From positions 1-32,838 of the forward strand of contig JANTGJ010000024.1 in NCBI GenBank assembly GCA_024762975.1: DNA of 32,838 nt, read 5' to 3'. Both the position numbers and the translations under genes were made by a program. The notes beneath the pieces were generated by a model, which had not been told where the DNA came from, did not search any database, and worked only from the letters and a program-made list of their open reading frames with translations. Positions within the stretch are counted from its first letter, which is position 1. Each line of letters starts with the position of its first letter. Below are positions 7,457 through 15,880 of this stretch, in pieces. This DNA is from Candidatus Krumholzibacteriia bacterium (lineage in GTDB: Bacteria; Krumholzibacteriota; Krumholzibacteriia; LZORAL124-64-63).

Positions 7457-8065
7457 ATGAACCGCCGCATCTTGATCACCATGCTCGGTCTTGCCCTGAT
7501 TTCCTTCCCGCTGGCGCTCCCGGCCACCGCCGAAGTCCACACTGGCGTCAACGTCCTGGGATTGGCCACAACACCCGATGCCGATGGCAGTTTCGAATGG
7601 GTCGACCAGCCATTGGGCGATTTCGAGGTACACCTTCTGGTCTACGGGTACGACGCCGTTGCCGGCATTGCCGGGTGGGAATGCCGCGTGCTACTCCCGG
7701 CGGGGGTTCTGGTACGAGAGGTGACTCTCGTCGGCAAACCCGATCCGATCAGCGCCAGCGCGACCGATCTCAGCCTGCGTGCGTTTCCGCTCATCCCCCT
7801 GCTGCCCTCCGGGGGCGTAGTTCATCTGGCCACGCTGCATCTGACGCTCACCGACGGGGACAGCGAGAAGGAATTTCGGCTGGCACCGCATTCGACACCC
7901 GAAGTACCGGGCCGTATGAGTTTCGCTCGGGAGACGTCGGGGGCCAACTTGATCGAGTTCAAATGGCCGGGGGGGTGTGAGGACTGCCCGGTGTTTCGGA
8001 TTGTTCCTTCGGCGCAGCCCGTGATTGCCGCCTCCTGGGATGGTGTCAAGAGCCTCTATCGATAG
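7457..8065 (+). CDS. Small secreted protein with C-terminal SWDGVKSLYR tail
   Basis: From the ATG at 7457 (AGGAG 9 bases upstream) the protein has 202 residues. The ORF start at 7190 runs through the upstream gene and the promoter and is rejected. Residues 1-25 form a signal peptide (MNRR, hydrophobic core, cleavage likely after ATA-25). The body is beta-rich and resembles cohesin-like surface modules in pattern (VHLLVYGYD, IAGWECRVLLPAG), but I cannot assign a family. A CEDC pair lies near the end. The last ten residues, SWDGVKSLYR, match those of the secreted LamG-like protein at 659-1330 in eight of ten positions, though the two proteins are otherwise unrelated. It has its own strong promoter and ends 26 bases from the convergent fpr gene. 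Confidence 0.82.
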   Translation: MNRRILITMLGLALISFPLALPATAEVHTGVNVLGLATTPDADGSFEWVDQPLGDFEVHLLVYGYDAVAGIAGWECRVLLPAGVLVREVTLVGKPDPISASATDLSLRAFPLIPLLPSGGVVHLATLHLTLTDGDSEKEFRLAPHSTPEVPGRMSFARETSGANLIEFKWPGGCEDCPVFRIVPSAQPVIAASWDGVKSLYR

Positions 8066-8091
8066 TATGGAGTGTCCCGAGTTCCGGCCGG

Positions 8092-8904
8092 CTACCAGTA
8101 CTTCTCCACGTGGATCTGGCCTTCCTGCTTCTTGGTGTGCTCGACGAAGCCCTGGCTCTCGAGCAGCTCGGTCATTCCCGTGATCATGCCCGGGTTGCCG
8201 CAGAGCATGATGTGGGTACGATCGGGCGATGGCGCGCGGCCCCAGGCCTCTTCCAGGACTCCGTCCTGCCACAGGCTCTGCACGAATCCGACCGGACCGT
8301 TCCAGGGTACGATTTCCCGGTCAGGCTCGTCGATGATCGGGTAATAATTGAAGGTCGGGCAGAAGCGCTGCATCGCGGTCAGCTCGCTGCGGTACCCCAG
8401 ATCCCAGCTGTTGCGGGCACCCAGCATGACGGCGACCTGCCGATCGGTACTCATCTCGACCTCACCGCGGAGCATGCTCATGTACGGTGCCAGGCCCGTG
8501 CCGGTCGCCACAAATACCAGGTCACTTCCTTCGGGAATCTCGTTCAGCGTAAACATGCCGCTGATCTTTTTGCCCAGGAACACCGGGTCTCCGGGCTCGA
8601 GCGCGAACAGGCGCGGGGTCAGTTCCCCCGAGCGGACCATGGTGATATAGAATTCGAGATAGTCACGCTGCTTCGAGGCCGAGGCGATCGAATAGGCGCG
8701 GCGAATCAGCTTGTCGGGATTCTTCGGCGGTTCTTCCGGATCCGAACGCGGTGTACGTTTCGCCGAGTAGGGCAGTCCCAGGATACCAAACTGGCCGGCC
8801 TCGAATTCGGGCAACTCCCATCCATCGGGCGATACGCGCAGAATCACCAATCCCGAAGCCACTTCGATCCTTTGCAAGAGTACGGCGTTCAACTCCTGAG
8901 CCAT
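8092..8904 (-). CDS. fpr: Ferredoxin--NADP+ reductase (bacterial FPR type)
   Basis: The 270-residue protein catalyses electron exchange between NADPH and reduced ferredoxin or flavodoxin through FAD (EC 1.18.1.2). RRAYSIAS (68-75) is the FAD-binding RxYS motif. FVATGTGLAPYMSML (131-145) is the NADP-binding GTGxAP loop, and LCGNPGMI is the second nucleotide motif. The C-terminus HVEKYW is the hallmark of the bacterial FPR subfamily, where the terminal aromatic stacks on the flavin. Start: ATG at 8904 gives MAQELNAV, a normal FPR N-terminus, with an AAAGG-type site upstream; the ORF-track start at 8982 adds a non-homologous leader. An insertion of about 15 residues (TPRSDPEEPPKNPDK) precedes the FAD motif. 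It could recycle ferredoxin reduced by the POR encoded 5 kb away. Confidence 0.93.
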   Translation of the reverse strand: MAQELNAVLLQRIEVASGLVILRVSPDGWELPEFEAGQFGILGLPYSAKRTPRSDPEEPPKNPDKLIRRAYSIASASKQRDYLEFYITMVRSGELTPRLFALEPGDPVFLGKKISGMFTLNEIPEGSDLVFVATGTGLAPYMSMLRGEVEMSTDRQVAVMLGARNSWDLGYRSELTAMQRFCPTFNYYPIIDEPDREIVPWNGPVGFVQSLWQDGVLEEAWGRAPSPDRTHIMLCGNPGMITGMTELLESQGFVEHTKKQEGQIHVEKYW

Positions 8905-8940
8905 TTCCGACCTTTCCCGGGTTATGGAAGTGCGCCGCAA

Positions 8941-8963
8941 GTGCAAAATCGAAAGGATTGCAC
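8941..8963. repeat. Inverted repeat GTGCAA-N11-TTGCAC upstream of fpr
   Basis: Perfect 6-base arms one helical turn apart, centred about 48 bases upstream of the fpr start in the 259-base divergent gap with the ABC exporter gene. It may be an operator; no clear promoter could be fixed in this gap on either strand. Confidence 0.35.
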
Positions 8964-9163
8964 AAGCTGCGACGTGCGACATTCCAGACCAATAAGTCGA
9001 TAAATCCGTTGCCGCGCAAGGCGGATCGCAACTTCCGCCAATCGCTCCATCATAGAGGATTCCCGCATCGCTGTCGCCGAGGAAAAACCACCTCGCGAGG
9101 CCGCTCTTGCATTTGATCCGCTCCGGGGTGAAATTGACGGGACAATCCGGCCCCAGGTATCAG

Positions 9164-11113
9164 ATGTTCGAGAGAGGAACTCCCCGCTTGCATTCGTATA
9201 TGCGCATGATCCGGATGATCCGGCCCTACCTGACGCAGTTGATCCTTTCGATCTTCTTCATGATCCTGTTTTCGATTACGTCGATTTTCAGTATCACGAT
9301 GGTCTCTCCGTTCTTGCGTGCCCTGTTCCAGACCGAAGGGCCATCCCTGGTCAGCGAATTGGCGCCGGCTGGCGTTTCCACGGAGACCTCCGGGGTAGCG
9401 GACGACCCGGCAACCCCGCAGAACCCGTTTTCCCGGTTCGAGGCCTTCGTCAAGGGGCGCCTCCTCGGCGGCGTCAACGAGTACCTGCTCCAGGGCGATG
9501 ACCACGAGCGCCTGATCCGCATCTGCACTGTCATCTTCCTGCTGATCCTGGCCAAGAATCTGACCGGATACCTTCAGGCCATCCTGATGGCCTACGTTGG
9601 GCAGGCGATCATCCGTGACCTGCGCGACGCACTGTTCCTCAAGTTCACGTCGTTGCCCCTGTCGTTCTTCCATCAGCACAAGGCCGGCGAGTTGATGAGC
9701 CGGGCCACCAACGACGTTCAGATCGCGCACAACTGCGTGAACATCAGTTTCACCAATCTCGTCCGGGATCCCATCTTCATCGTGATGTACTTCGCGATGG
9801 CCTTCATCCTGAGCTGGAAACTGACGCTGATGGCCGTGATCCTGATGCCCGTCTCGCTGATCGGCATCGTCCAGATCGGCAAGAAGATGCGCAAGTACAG
9901 CCACCGCCAGCAGGAGAAGCTCGCCAGTTTGACCGCCGTACTGCATGAGACGATCTATGGGATCCGCGTGATCAAAGCGTTTGCCATGGAGCATTTCGAA
10001 AACCGAAAGTTCCTGGACCATTCCCAGCGCCTGTTCAGCGAGGTGTTTCGCATTCACCGGGTGGGCCGAGCAACATCACCCATGACCGAGCAGTTGTCGG
10101 TCATGGTGGGGCTGGCTCTGCTGTGGTACGGCGGCCGCCTCGTACTGGAAGGCAATTCGCTGGAGGCGGATCATTTCCTGCTGTTCCTGTTCCTGATTTT
10201 CTCCCTGGTTCACCCGATCAAGGAACTGGGCACGGTGCACACGAAGATCCAGGAAGGGATGGCGGCGGCGGACCGGATTTTCGAAGTACTGGATACCGAG
10301 CCCGAAGTGGAGGATCCCAGTGAGGGCGAGGTGCTGGAGAACCCGACCGGCCGCATCGAATTCGAAAACGTCGAGTTTTCCTATCTGCCCGGTGAACCGG
10401 TGCTTCGGGGGATCGACTTCTGCGTTCAGCCCGGAGAAATGATTGCACTGGTCGGTAGCAGCGGCGGCGGGAAATCCACGTTGATCGATCTGATCCCCCG
10501 CTTCTACGATCCGACTTCCGGCTGTGTGCGCATCGATGGCAAGGATCTGCGGGAGCTGAACCTGGCCTCGTTGCGCCGGGAAATGGGCATCGTCACGCAG
10601 GAAGTGATTCTTTTCAACGACACGGTCGGCAACAACATCGCGTACGGTGCGGCCGACGTCCCGCCGGAGAAAATCGAGGCGGCGGCGCGGGCGGCCAACG
10701 CACACGATTTCATCTCGCGCATGCCCGAGGGCTACGAAACCGTCATCGGTGACCGGGGTGTGAAGCTTTCCGGGGGCCAGCGGCAGCGCCTGTCGATCGC
10801 GCGAGCGATCCTGAAGGACCCGAAGATCCTGTTGCTGGATGAAGCCACCAGCGCACTGGACACCGAGTCCGAACTGCTGGTGCAGGAAGCCATCGATCGT
10901 CTGGTGCAAAGCCGCACGACGATCGTCATCGCGCACCGTCTGTCGACCATCAAGAACGTGGACCGGATCTACGTACTGGATGGAGGTCGTTTCGTACAGC
11001 AGGGAACCCACGACGAATTGTTGGGGCGGCCGGGGTTGTATCGGGAGCTGTACAATCTGCAGTTCCGCGACGGCGCGGGGCCGGATCAGGCCCCCGACAG
11101 TTCCAGGAAATAA
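9164..11113 (+). CDS. MsbA-like type I ABC exporter (fused membrane and ATPase domains)
   Basis: From ATG at 9164 the protein has 649 residues. The N-terminal 350 form the six-helix exporter domain. After TM1 an extended loop of about 70 residues (LFQTEGPSL...GDDHERL) precedes TM2, common in MsbA-like exporters of FCB bacteria. The ATPase domain has Walker A GSSGGGKST (431-439), signature LSGGQRQR (535-542), Walker B ILLLDE (555-560) and the switch histidine in VIAHRLSTI (H591). The homodimer would export lipid A core, another lipid or a hydrophobic compound; the convergent glycosyltransferase favours an envelope role. Starts: the ORF track uses TTG at 9107. ATG 9164 (CAGG upstream) is preferred, and ATG 9200 is also possible. 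The gene ends 28 bases inside the convergent glycosyltransferase gene. Confidence 0.92.
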   Translation: MFERGTPRLHSYMRMIRMIRPYLTQLILSIFFMILFSITSIFSITMVSPFLRALFQTEGPSLVSELAPAGVSTETSGVADDPATPQNPFSRFEAFVKGRLLGGVNEYLLQGDDHERLIRICTVIFLLILAKNLTGYLQAILMAYVGQAIIRDLRDALFLKFTSLPLSFFHQHKAGELMSRATNDVQIAHNCVNISFTNLVRDPIFIVMYFAMAFILSWKLTLMAVILMPVSLIGIVQIGKKMRKYSHRQQEKLASLTAVLHETIYGIRVIKAFAMEHFENRKFLDHSQRLFSEVFRIHRVGRATSPMTEQLSVMVGLALLWYGGRLVLEGNSLEADHFLLFLFLIFSLVHPIKELGTVHTKIQEGMAAADRIFEVLDTEPEVEDPSEGEVLENPTGRIEFENVEFSYLPGEPVLRGIDFCVQPGEMIALVGSSGGGKSTLIDLIPRFYDPTSGCVRIDGKDLRELNLASLRREMGIVTQEVILFNDTVGNNIAYGAADVPPEKIEAAARAANAHDFISRMPEGYETVIGDRGVKLSGGQRQRLSIARAILKDPKILLLDEATSALDTESELLVQEAIDRLVQSRTTIVIAHRLSTIKNVDRIYVLDGGRFVQQGTHDELLGRPGLYRELYNLQFRDGAGPDQAPDSSRK

Positions 11114-12186
11114 CCTTCCAGTTCTTCCAACATGCGCTCGAATCCGAACCGCTCCCGGGCCTGTTCGGATCCGCGGGCACCCAGCCGCGCACGGAGTTCC
11201 GGATCAGCCAGCACTTGCAGCAGGCGCTCCGTCCAGGCGCGCGGATCGTCCGGATCGATCAGGTATCCCGTCCCCCCCTCGTCCACGATTTCCGGCAGGT
11301 TGCTGGTATTGGCCGCAACCACCGGCAGACTCGCGGCCATCGCTTCGACCAATACGTAGCCGAAGCCTTCCATCAGGGCCGGATGTGCCAACAGGTCCAT
11401 TCCACAGATCAGGTCCGGTACGTCGTCCCGGAAACCGGTCAGAACCAGGTGATCGGAGACACCGAGCCGCGAGGCCTCGTTTTCGAGGACGTCCCGCTGA
11501 TCGCCCTCACCGATGACCCACAGTCTCAGTTCCGGGTATCGTTCGACGAGCGTCGGCAGACTGCGCAGGACCAGGATGTGATTCTTGCGGGTTGTCAATT
11601 CGCCCACCATCCCGATCACCGGAACCCCCAGCGGGGTCCCCAACTTGTGCCGGGCCTCGGCGCGCCGCTCGGCAGTGTTGCCGTAGCGATCCAAATGCAG
11701 ACCATTGTAGATCGTGCGCACCCGGCCCGGCGGCAACCAGGGAGCACTCCGGTACAACGTCTCGGACGTGGCCCGGCTGTTGGCGATGATGCCCGAGGCG
11801 ACATGCCGCCATGCCCAACGGTGCGAGATCTTGCCGCCCAGCGGCGACTGCGATCCGACGCGGGGCACCACGGCCCGAACTCCGGCCAGGCGCGCAGCCG
11901 GTCCGGCGATGCGCAGCACCCGCTGCATATTGGTGCACAGGACATCGATACGCTCCCGGCGGCAGTACTGATGGAACCGCCAAAAAGTCCGGGGATCAAA
12001 GTCCCCGCGAAAATCCATTTCAATGTTGTCGATTCCGCGTTCGGAGGCACGACCGATCAACTCGCTGCCGGGGCGACCGGCCAATCCCACGCGATGCCCG
12101 CGGCTCCGCATACCCTCCACGGCGGAGAGCATCCAGTTCTCGCCTCCGCCCCAGGTCGCGATGCTGCTGGCAAATAGGAGATTCAT
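11086..12186 (-). CDS. GT4-family glycosyltransferase
   Basis: The 366-residue GT-B enzyme begins MNLLFASSIATWGGGENWML, the donor-independent N-terminal Rossmann half with its glycine-rich loop. The C-terminal half has GEGDQRDVLE, LTGFRDDVPDL and MEGFGYVLVEAMAASLPVVA, where EGFGYVLVE is the E-x7-E motif that holds the nucleotide sugar, followed by GGTGYLIDPDD. These are hallmarks of retaining GT4 transferases used in lipopolysaccharide, capsule or glycolipid synthesis. The sugar and acceptor are unknown. The ATG at 12186 has AAGGAAG just upstream; the longer ORF start at 12276 adds residues outside the fold. Its 3' end overlaps the convergent exporter gene by 28 bases, so the two could affect each other's transcription or form antisense RNA. 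Confidence 0.92.
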   Translation of the reverse strand: MNLLFASSIATWGGGENWMLSAVEGMRSRGHRVGLAGRPGSELIGRASERGIDNIEMDFRGDFDPRTFWRFHQYCRRERIDVLCTNMQRVLRIAGPAARLAGVRAVVPRVGSQSPLGGKISHRWAWRHVASGIIANSRATSETLYRSAPWLPPGRVRTIYNGLHLDRYGNTAERRAEARHKLGTPLGVPVIGMVGELTTRKNHILVLRSLPTLVERYPELRLWVIGEGDQRDVLENEASRLGVSDHLVLTGFRDDVPDLICGMDLLAHPALMEGFGYVLVEAMAASLPVVAANTSNLPEIVDEGGTGYLIDPDDPRAWTERLLQVLADPELRARLGARGSEQARERFGFERMLEELEGYFLELSGA

Positions 12187-12239
12187 CCCGCTTCCTTCCC
12201 GGTGTTCGTGCCGACGGGGAAAACTAACACGCCGCTGAC

Positions 12240-12260
12240 GCACGAGAAAGTCCGTCGTGC
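12240..12260. repeat. Inverted repeat GCACGA-N9-TCGTGC in the divergent gap
   Basis: Perfect 6-base arms between the glycosyltransferase and LiaF-like genes, 54 bases upstream of the former. Possibly an operator or a chance hairpin. The 208-base gap shows no convincing promoter boxes. Confidence 0.25.
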
Positions 12261-12394
12261 ACGGGGCGAATTGCAACCCGATTCCCGCAGGCGCGTACTG
12301 GTTGCTCGATCCAGAACACAGGTGTAGGCTCGCAACATCCCGAAGTGCCGCTCACCGGACCGCCCGGCAATCGACTGAAAGGAACCCCGACCTC

Positions 12395-13312
12395 ATGCGC
12401 AAACGACCCGGATGCTTCAAGACCGGCTGCTTCGGCTGCCTGGGCGTGCTGGCCATCATTGTCCTGATCGTGGGGATCAACCTGCTGATCGCCTGGAGCC
12501 GCATCGGGGATTCACGGATCCAGGATCGCGAATTGAGCCCGTCCGCGCAGATCCAATCCGTTCCGGCAGCGGACGGACAGGCCCCGATCGATCCGAAGGC
12601 CGCGGGTCGCGTGATGCTGAATCTATCCCAGGGAGAGTTTCACCTGTACCCCGCCGATCCCGGTGAAGGGCTGAAGGTGCAGGCGCGGTACGACCAGGAT
12701 GTTTTCCAACTGGATGAGAATTTCACGACGCCCCCGGATTCGGCCTGGACCTATTCGATCGAATTCTACCGCACGATGCCCTGGATGCAGGCGCTGTTCC
12801 GGAAACTCCTGGACCATGCCGAGGATCCGGTGGTGAAGATCTATCTGCCTCGTGATGTACCGATCGAGTTGGGCCTGATCATCCAGGAAGGCGGCATGGA
12901 AGCCGATCTGGGCGGGCTTTGGCTGATCGACGCGGAGATCCTGTTCAACAAGGGCGGTTTTGCGCTGGACATCAGCGAACCGATGCGCGAGCCCCTCAAG
13001 CGACTGAAGATCCACGGCTCGATGGGCGGAGTCGAGGCCACCCGCCTGGGCAACGCCAGTCCCTCGTTCCTGGACATGGACTACCAGATGGGCGGCGCGG
13101 ACATCGATCTGGGCGGCGCCTGGCAGAACGATTGCGCCATCGATCTGAGTGTGCGGATGGGCGGCATTTCGGTCGTTGCGCCAGCCGACGTACGCGTCGC
13201 CGGTGTGCCCACGATCAGCAGTCCTGCCCTCCAGGAGGACCGTGAGGTTCCCCTGCCTCTCCTGACCTTCAACATGAAGCAGAGTATGGGCGAGATTCAG
13301 GTCGATCAGTAG
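12395..13312 (+). CDS. Membrane-anchored LiaF-C-like / toast-rack domain protein
   Basis: From ATG at 12395 (AAAGGA 11 bases upstream) the protein has 305 residues. A short cysteine-containing basic leader (RPGCFKTGCFGCLG) precedes one transmembrane helix (about 16-35). The rest is extracytoplasmic and beta-rich. The C-terminal third carries the repeated pattern MGG-x-D-I-D-L-G-G (MGGADIDLGGAW, RMGGISVVAPADV) typical of DUF2154 / LiaF C-terminal and adhesin-like right-handed beta stacks. In Firmicutes, LiaF restrains a cell-envelope stress kinase; here no linked kinase is adjacent, so only an envelope role is inferred. The cysteines in the leader could coordinate metal or be acylated, though no standard lipobox is present. 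The ORF-track start at 12257 adds an unsupported 46-residue leader. Confidence 0.75.
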   Translation: MRKRPGCFKTGCFGCLGVLAIIVLIVGINLLIAWSRIGDSRIQDRELSPSAQIQSVPAADGQAPIDPKAAGRVMLNLSQGEFHLYPADPGEGLKVQARYDQDVFQLDENFTTPPDSAWTYSIEFYRTMPWMQALFRKLLDHAEDPVVKIYLPRDVPIELGLIIQEGGMEADLGGLWLIDAEILFNKGGFALDISEPMREPLKRLKIHGSMGGVEATRLGNASPSFLDMDYQMGGADIDLGGAWQNDCAIDLSVRMGGISVVAPADVRVAGVPTISSPALQEDREVPLPLLTFNMKQSMGEIQVDQ

Positions 13313-13358
13313 CGGCTGGCTGCGCCTCAAACCCTGGGAACCCTTCGCGATCGAACAC

Positions 13359-13389
13359 AAAAAAGCCCGCCCCGGTAAGGGGCGGGCTT
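13359..13389 (-). terminator. Rho-independent terminator of the POR operon (bidirectional)
   Basis: AGCCCGCCCC and GGGGCGGGCT form a 10-bp stem with a 5-base loop. On the minus strand it is followed by a run of six Ts and ends the POR operon 23 bases after the beta-subunit stop. On the plus strand it follows the LiaF-like gene but has a weak T-run. Confidence 0.87.
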
Positions 13390-13411
13390 CATCGTTGCAG
13401 GCGGATTGCCG

Positions 13412-14356
13412 CTACTTCGCGGTCATCTCCTCCAGCTTCAACAGCTTCTCCCACTGCTCATCGACGTACGTCTGGATATTTTCCAGGATCGCCTCGTTAC
13501 CCGGGCGGAAGAGGTGCTTGAAGCGGCCCTGCTGCTTCATCCAGTTCTCCATCGGAGAACGTTCCTTGGGTTTCTGGTTGATCTTGTAGACACCGTTTTC
13601 GACCTCGAAGAGCGGCCAGAAATTGGATTCCACGGCCTCCTTCGCCAACTGCATACCGATCGCGGTATCAAAGTGCCAGCCCACCGGGCAGGGCATCAGG
13701 ATGTTCAGGAATGCGGGACCATCCACGGCCAGTGCCTTTTCCACCTTGGTGGCCAGATCCTTCCAGTGGAAGGGCGTGGTCTGGGCCACGTAGGGGATAT
13801 TGTGCGCCACCATGATCTTGGTCAGATCCTTGCGATTCTGCTCCTTGCCCTGCTTGACCTTGCCGGCCGGCGCAGTCGAGGTGAACGCACCCAGGGGTGT
13901 CGCACTCGAACGCTGGATGCCGGTGTTCATGTAGGCCTCGTTGTCGTAGCAGACGTAGACCATGTTGTGGCCACGCTCCATCGCGCCGGACAGGGACTGC
14001 AGACCGATGTCGTAGGTCCCGCCGTCACCGCCGAAAGCGATGAAGTTCTTGCGCCCGGTTTCCTCGCGGGGCAGATCGCCACGCTTCTTCAGAGCCCGGT
14101 ACGCGGTTTCAGCACCGCTGACCGTAGCTGCGCAGTTCTCGAACGCGCTGTGGATGAATGAGGTACGCCATGCCGTATACGGAAAGATGGTCGTGACCAC
14201 TTCCATGCAACCGGTGGCGCCACCGACGACCGTATTCTGACCTGCGGTCAGCATGATCTGACGCAGGATATTCGAGCCGGTGCAACCGGCGCAGGCGCGA
14301 TGTCCTCCGGTCAGGAGTTCTTCGTGCTGCGTCAACTGCTTGAGATTGACAGCCAT
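13412..14356 (-). CDS. porB: Pyruvate:ferredoxin oxidoreductase, beta (thiamine-diphosphate) subunit
   Basis: The 314-residue subunit binds thiamine diphosphate and one [4Fe-4S] cluster and carries out the chemistry of pyruvate + CoA + 2 oxidised ferredoxin -> acetyl-CoA + CO2 + 2 reduced ferredoxin. Cluster ligands are visible as RACAGC (C22, C25), GATGCMEV and MPCPVGW. The diphosphate/Mg motif is FGGDGGTYDIG, and AYMNTGIQRS with PLGAFTSTAPAGK is characteristic of PorB rather than of 2-oxoglutarate enzymes. It is the last gene of the gamma-delta-alpha-beta operon, 16 bases after alpha, with an AAGGAGGAA ribosome-binding site. The related 2-ketoisovalerate enzyme is the main alternative. The strong terminator lies just downstream. 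Confidence 0.93.
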   Translation of the reverse strand: MAVNLKQLTQHEELLTGGHRACAGCTGSNILRQIMLTAGQNTVVGGATGCMEVVTTIFPYTAWRTSFIHSAFENCAATVSGAETAYRALKKRGDLPREETGRKNFIAFGGDGGTYDIGLQSLSGAMERGHNMVYVCYDNEAYMNTGIQRSSATPLGAFTSTAPAGKVKQGKEQNRKDLTKIMVAHNIPYVAQTTPFHWKDLATKVEKALAVDGPAFLNILMPCPVGWHFDTAIGMQLAKEAVESNFWPLFEVENGVYKINQKPKERSPMENWMKQQGRFKHLFRPGNEAILENIQTYVDEQWEKLLKLEEMTAK

Positions 14357-14372
14357 TTCGATTCCTCCTTCC

Positions 14373-15548
14373 CTAGGACCTGATACCCAGGAGATTGATC
14401 AACTGAAGTTCCTCGCCTGCGGCGACCTTCTGAAGGTCGTCAATCACTTCCTCGACCTGATGCAGATCGAAATCGCGACCACCGAGACCGTAGATATAGT
14501 TGTTCACCGGAACCTGCTGTCCGTACATCGCCGAACGGGTTTCCATGAACACGGGACCACCCTGGCCGCCGAAACTTGCGCTCCGGTCTAAAACGGCAAC
14601 CGCTTTGCGGCCCGCCAATTTTTCGGCAATCATCTGCACCGGGAAAGGACGGAACATGCGAATCTTCAGCAGACCCACCTTGACCCCCTTCTCGCGGTAC
14701 TCGTCGATGACGTCCTTGCAGGTACCAGCACTGGAGCCCAATACGACGATCACCAATTCGGCGTCGTCCATGGCGTATTCTTCACAGAACTGGTAGGTGC
14801 GGCCGGTCAAGGCGCCGAATTCCTCGCTGACGCTCTGTACGATGCCCGGGACACGTTCATAGGTCGCCAGTTGGCTGGCCTTGTGCTCGAAGTAGTAATC
14901 CGTCAAATCGAGCGGGCCGACGGTGACCGGATTTTCCGGATCGAGCAGCGTGTAGGCGTGCTTGTATTTGCCAATGAAGTCATACGCCGCATCGTCGGGC
15001 AGCATGTGCAGGGCATCAGCAGTGTGGCTGATGATGAAGCCATCGTAGTTGACCATCACCGGCAACCGGACGTCCATGTGCTCGCCGATGCGCCAGGCCA
15101 TGACCGCATTGTCATACGATTCCTGGGCATTCTCACTGAACAGATGGATCCAACCCGCGTCCCGTCCGCCCATCGAGTCGGAGTGATCGCAGTGGATGTT
15201 GATGTTGCCGCTCAAGGCCCGATTCACGAGCGCCATGCAGATCGGAAGCCGCAGACTGGCCGCAACGTAGACGATCTCCCACATCAGCGCGAAACCGGCG
15301 CTGCTGGTGGCCGTGAAGGTACGTGCGCCGGCGGCGGCCGAGCCGACCGCGGCACTCATGGCCGAGTGTTCACTCTCGACCAGGATCATTTCCGTTTCCG
15401 TTTCGCCATTGGCGACGAACTCGGCGAATTTGTGCATCATCTCGGTCTGGGGCGTGATCGGGAAAGCCGAAGCGACGTGTGGCCGGGCCTGTTTGAAAGC
15501 ATAGGCCACCGCTTCGTTTCCGGACAGCGCCACGAGTTTCTGTTCCAT
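14373..15548 (-). CDS. porA: Pyruvate:ferredoxin oxidoreductase, alpha subunit
   Basis: The 391-residue subunit supplies the Pyr-type thiamine-binding domain and the C-terminal transketolase-like domain. Early motifs SGNEAVAYAFKQARPHVASAFPITPQTEM and VESEHSAMSAAVGSAAAGARTFTATSSAGFALM are the conserved PorA N-terminus, where the glutamate of VESEHS activates the cofactor. RMFRPFPVQMI and LDRSASFGGQGGPVF are typical of the C-terminal half. Length matches the four-subunit archaeal/Thermotoga type (about 390) and not the single-chain bacterial enzyme (about 1170). The AAGGAAGAG site lies close to the ATG, and the gene sits 23 bases after delta, so it is clearly co-transcribed. Confidence 0.94.
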   Translation of the reverse strand: MEQKLVALSGNEAVAYAFKQARPHVASAFPITPQTEMMHKFAEFVANGETETEMILVESEHSAMSAAVGSAAAGARTFTATSSAGFALMWEIVYVAASLRLPICMALVNRALSGNINIHCDHSDSMGGRDAGWIHLFSENAQESYDNAVMAWRIGEHMDVRLPVMVNYDGFIISHTADALHMLPDDAAYDFIGKYKHAYTLLDPENPVTVGPLDLTDYYFEHKASQLATYERVPGIVQSVSEEFGALTGRTYQFCEEYAMDDAELVIVVLGSSAGTCKDVIDEYREKGVKVGLLKIRMFRPFPVQMIAEKLAGRKAVAVLDRSASFGGQGGPVFMETRSAMYGQQVPVNNYIYGLGGRDFDLHQVEEVIDDLQKVAAGEELQLINLLGIRS

Positions 15549-15571
15549 GACTCTTCCTTTCCGGCGTTAGC

Positions 15572-15880
15572 CTATTTTTCCTCGCGGACCATGACCAGAG
15601 CGGCCTTACCCTTTTTCGCGGGCGGGCACTCGGTCGCACAGATTCCGCAACCCTTGCAGTGATCCAGGATGATCCCCTTCATTTTGGGCTTGTCACCGGA
15701 TGTATCGATATCGATGGCCGAATCCGGGCAGTAGATCCAGCAGAACATGCAATGGATGCAGTTCTCCTCGACAAACTGGGGAACAAAGGTACGCCAATCA
15801 CCGGTTTGATAGTCGTGGGCGTTCCCTGCTTCCCGGATGATCCCGCCCTCGTGCAGTTCGGAATTTTTCAGGAAACTCAT
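15572..15880 (-). CDS. porD: Pyruvate:ferredoxin oxidoreductase, delta (2[4Fe-4S] ferredoxin-like) subunit
   Basis: The 102-residue protein carries two classical cluster motifs, CIHCMFCWIYCP (C41, C44, C47, C51) and CKGCGICATECP (C75, C78, C81, C85), which relay electrons from the thiamine site to ferredoxin. The 40-residue N-terminal extension with GDWRTFVPQF is the usual PorD lead-in. Its ATG overlaps the gamma-subunit TGA as ATGA, which implies translational coupling. It is part of the gamma-delta-alpha-beta operon. Confidence 0.94.
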   Translation of the reverse strand: MSFLKNSELHEGGIIREAGNAHDYQTGDWRTFVPQFVEENCIHCMFCWIYCPDSAIDIDTSGDKPKMKGIILDHCKGCGICATECPPAKKGKAALVMVREEK

